Shown here: positions 7,212-8,175 of the stretch, piece by piece | How the letters are laid out: each line of letters starts with the position of its first letter | Numbering within the stretch: the first letter of the stretch is position 1 | Source of the DNA: JAUZQZ01 sp036985955 | GTDB lineage: Bacteria > Pseudomonadota > Zetaproteobacteria > Mariprofundales > Mariprofundaceae | Reading direction: 5' to 3' | NCBI GenBank assembly: GCA_036985955.1 | Contig: BTQQ01000075.1 | Span: 1 to 8,175, forward strand | Length of the DNA stretch: 8,175 nucleotides | The notes under the pieces: model-generated | Databases searched by the model: none | What the model saw: only the letters and a program-made list of their open reading frames with translations | Told to the model about the DNA's origin: nothing | Made by a program: the position numbers and the translations under genes

Positions 7212-7978
7212 CAGACGAATTCCGTCCATACCGGAGCATGGTCGCTGGGGCGTTCACGGCCACGTTCATCGGTATGTACGCCGGCTACTCGCGGCTCCAT
7301 CGCCGATGTCGCCAGTATATGATCGATGCGTAGACCCCATCCCCGCTGAAAGGCATTCAGGCGATAATCCCACCATGAATACATATCCTCTTCGGGGTAC
7401 AGGGCGCGCACCGTGTCGGCCAATCCCAAGGCTAAAAATTTTTGGAATTGATCCCGCTCGGCATCGGAACACATAATTTTCCCTTTCCAGCGCTTCGGGT
7501 CATGGATGTCAATGTCCTCGGGCGCGATATTGAAATCACCCAGAACGATCAGTTTTTCATGTGCTTTCAGTTCTAGTTTCAGAAAGGCTTCAAATGCCGC
7601 AAGCCATCGTAATTTGTATTCGTACTTCTCCGAACCTACTTCCTGTCCGTTAGGGATATAGACATCAATGATACGCACGCCATTCACCGTAACAGCCAGT
7701 AACCTGCGCTGTGGATCATCAAAATCCGGAATACCGGCAGTAGCATCTTTTGTCGGAGATTGACTCAAAATAGCGACGCCGTTATAGGTTTTTTGTCCGG
7801 AAAAGCAAACGTGGTAACCCGCTGCCTCGATTTCGGCTTGTGGAAACCTCTCGTCCGGAAGCTTGGTTTCCTGCAAGGCCAGTATATCCGGCTGATGCGC
7901 TTCAAGATAACGTAGCACATGCGGCAAACGCACATTCAGCGAGTTCACATTCCACGTTACGATGTTCATGCCCGCCAT
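7211..7978 (-). CDS. xthA: Exodeoxyribonuclease III / AP endonuclease
   Basis: A 255-residue member of the exonuclease III (ExoIII/APE1, EEP fold) family. Such enzymes cut DNA at abasic sites and remove 3'-blocking groups in base-excision repair. Visible catalytic elements are TWNVNSL (Asn10), LQETK (Glu37, metal ligand), VYIPNG (Tyr107), GDFNIAPEDIDIHDP (Asp148, Asn150), RIDHIL (Asp219) and SDHAPVW (Asp246-His247). These match the E. coli residues Asn7, Glu34, Tyr109, Asp151, Asn153, Asp229 and His259 in order. Length is normal. An ATG three codons downstream (7969) would give the common MNIVTWN start; the sequence does not decide between them, as neither has a good ribosome binding site. 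It overlaps the yjbQ-like gene by one base and is divergent from lipA. Confidence 0.95.
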   Translation of the reverse strand: MAGMNIVTWNVNSLNVRLPHVLRYLEAHQPDILALQETKLPDERFPQAEIEAAGYHVCFSGQKTYNGVAILSQSPTKDATAGIPDFDDPQRRLLAVTVNGVRIIDVYIPNGQEVGSEKYEYKLRWLAAFEAFLKLELKAHEKLIVLGDFNIAPEDIDIHDPKRWKGKIMCSDAERDQFQKFLALGLADTVRALYPEEDMYSWWDYRLNAFQRGWGLRIDHILATSAMEPRVAGVHTDERGRERPSDHAPVWTEFV

Positions 7979-7983
7979 GCTGG

Positions 7984-8006
7984 CTTGTGATGATTAAACT
8001 CACAAG
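7984..8006. repeat. Perfect 7+7 inverted repeat between xthA and lipA
   Basis: CTTGTGA at 7984-7990 and TCACAAG at 8000-8006 are exact reverse complements around an AT-rich 9-base spacer. The repeat lies 5 bases upstream of the xthA start, inside the divergent gap to lipA. It could be an operator for a dimeric regulator, or a hairpin in the xthA 5' leader that would mask its start region. The half-sites resemble TGTGA/TCACA of CRP, but the spacer is 9 rather than 6 bases, so it is not a standard CRP site. No T-run follows on either strand, so it is not a terminator. Its function is inferred only. Confidence 0.4.
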
Positions 8007-8090
8007 GGAAGTGCCGATTAATTCTGGAGTGATGGATTGCTGACTGAAAGGGCAGATGCAGGATGCCGCTACAGGCTGTAAGCTTGCCCC

Positions 8091-8175
8091 ATGTCCAAAG
8101 TGATCCCGATTAAGCCGGAAGGCGCCATGGGCGGGGAACCGATGACGGGGAAACCGCCATGGCTCAAAGTGCGCG
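8091..8175 (+). CDS. lipA: Lipoyl synthase, N-terminal fragment
   Basis: The first 28 codons of a gene cut by the window end. The peptide begins MSKVIPIKPEGAMGG and continues to GKPPWLKVR. The latter aligns with the RKPEWMKIKLP stretch of E. coli LipA, which precedes the first cysteine cluster. LipA is a radical-SAM enzyme that inserts two sulfurs into octanoyl groups on lipoyl carrier domains. The radical-SAM and iron-sulfur cysteines lie beyond the window, so the call rests on this short segment alone. An in-frame TAA at 8079 excludes a longer N-terminus; in-frame ATGs at 8127 and 8142 are alternative starts. No clear Shine-Dalgarno precedes 8091. The gene is transcribed away from xthA across a 112-base gap in which I find no convincing -35/-10 pair. 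Confidence 0.75.
   Translation, partial: MSKVIPIKPEGAMGGEPMTGKPPWLKVR

Noticed and set aside
6807..7322. 171-codon open frame on the + strand opposite the yjbQ-like and xthA genes
   Set aside because: It runs antisense across two genes with strong family motifs, has no family resemblance and no reason to be coding.
7984..8006. CRP binding site
   Set aside because: The half-sites look like TGTGA/TCACA but are spaced by 9 bases rather than the 6 needed for CRP.

Overview
The window is about 8.2 kb of gene-dense, moderately GC-rich DNA that reads as the chromosome of a Gram-negative bacterium, most likely a member of the Pseudomonadota. Supporting this are a complete mreB-mreC-mreD-mrdA-rodA shape cluster, an MreB close in length and sequence to the E. 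coli type, a proteobacterial-looking PBP2 and an E. coli-like LipA start. The exact lineage (gamma, beta or Acidithiobacillia-like) cannot be fixed from the sequence alone. I see no insertion sequences, phage genes, CRISPR arrays, tRNAs or rRNAs, and no gene-free stretch over 300 bases. The longest gap is 174 bases, between mreB and mreC.

Layout. On the + strand the window opens inside purN (3' part, 1-384), followed 34 bases later by a TauE/SafE-family membrane permease (419-1222). This ends 15 bases from the 3' end of rodA, which comes from the opposite strand. From 1238 to 6534 the - strand carries, in transcription order, mreB, a 174-base gap, then mreC, mreD, mrdA and rodA, the last four joined by short overlaps. 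Upstream of mreB on the same strand are a probable 36-codon small membrane-protein gene (6622-6732), a YjbQ/UPF0047 gene (6792-7211) and an exonuclease III-family gene (7211-7978). A 112-base divergent gap with a perfect 7+7 inverted repeat separates that gene from the 5' end of a probable lipA on the + strand (8091 to the window end).

How the genes work together. MreB filaments, MreC, MreD, the SEDS glycosyltransferase RodA and the transpeptidase PBP2 form the elongasome (Rod complex), which inserts lateral-wall peptidoglycan and keeps the cell rod-shaped. ATGA junctions at mreC/mreD and mrdA/rodA suggest translational coupling. The flanking genes are housekeeping: purine synthesis (purN), anion export (tauE-like), DNA base-excision repair (xthA-like) and lipoate synthesis (lipA).

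Novelty. Almost everything belongs to well-known families. The item most worth a second look is the small ORF just upstream of mreB, with a perfect AGGAGG ribosome binding site and one predicted membrane helix. Next is the inverted repeat between xthA and lipA. I found no clear undescribed multi-gene system.
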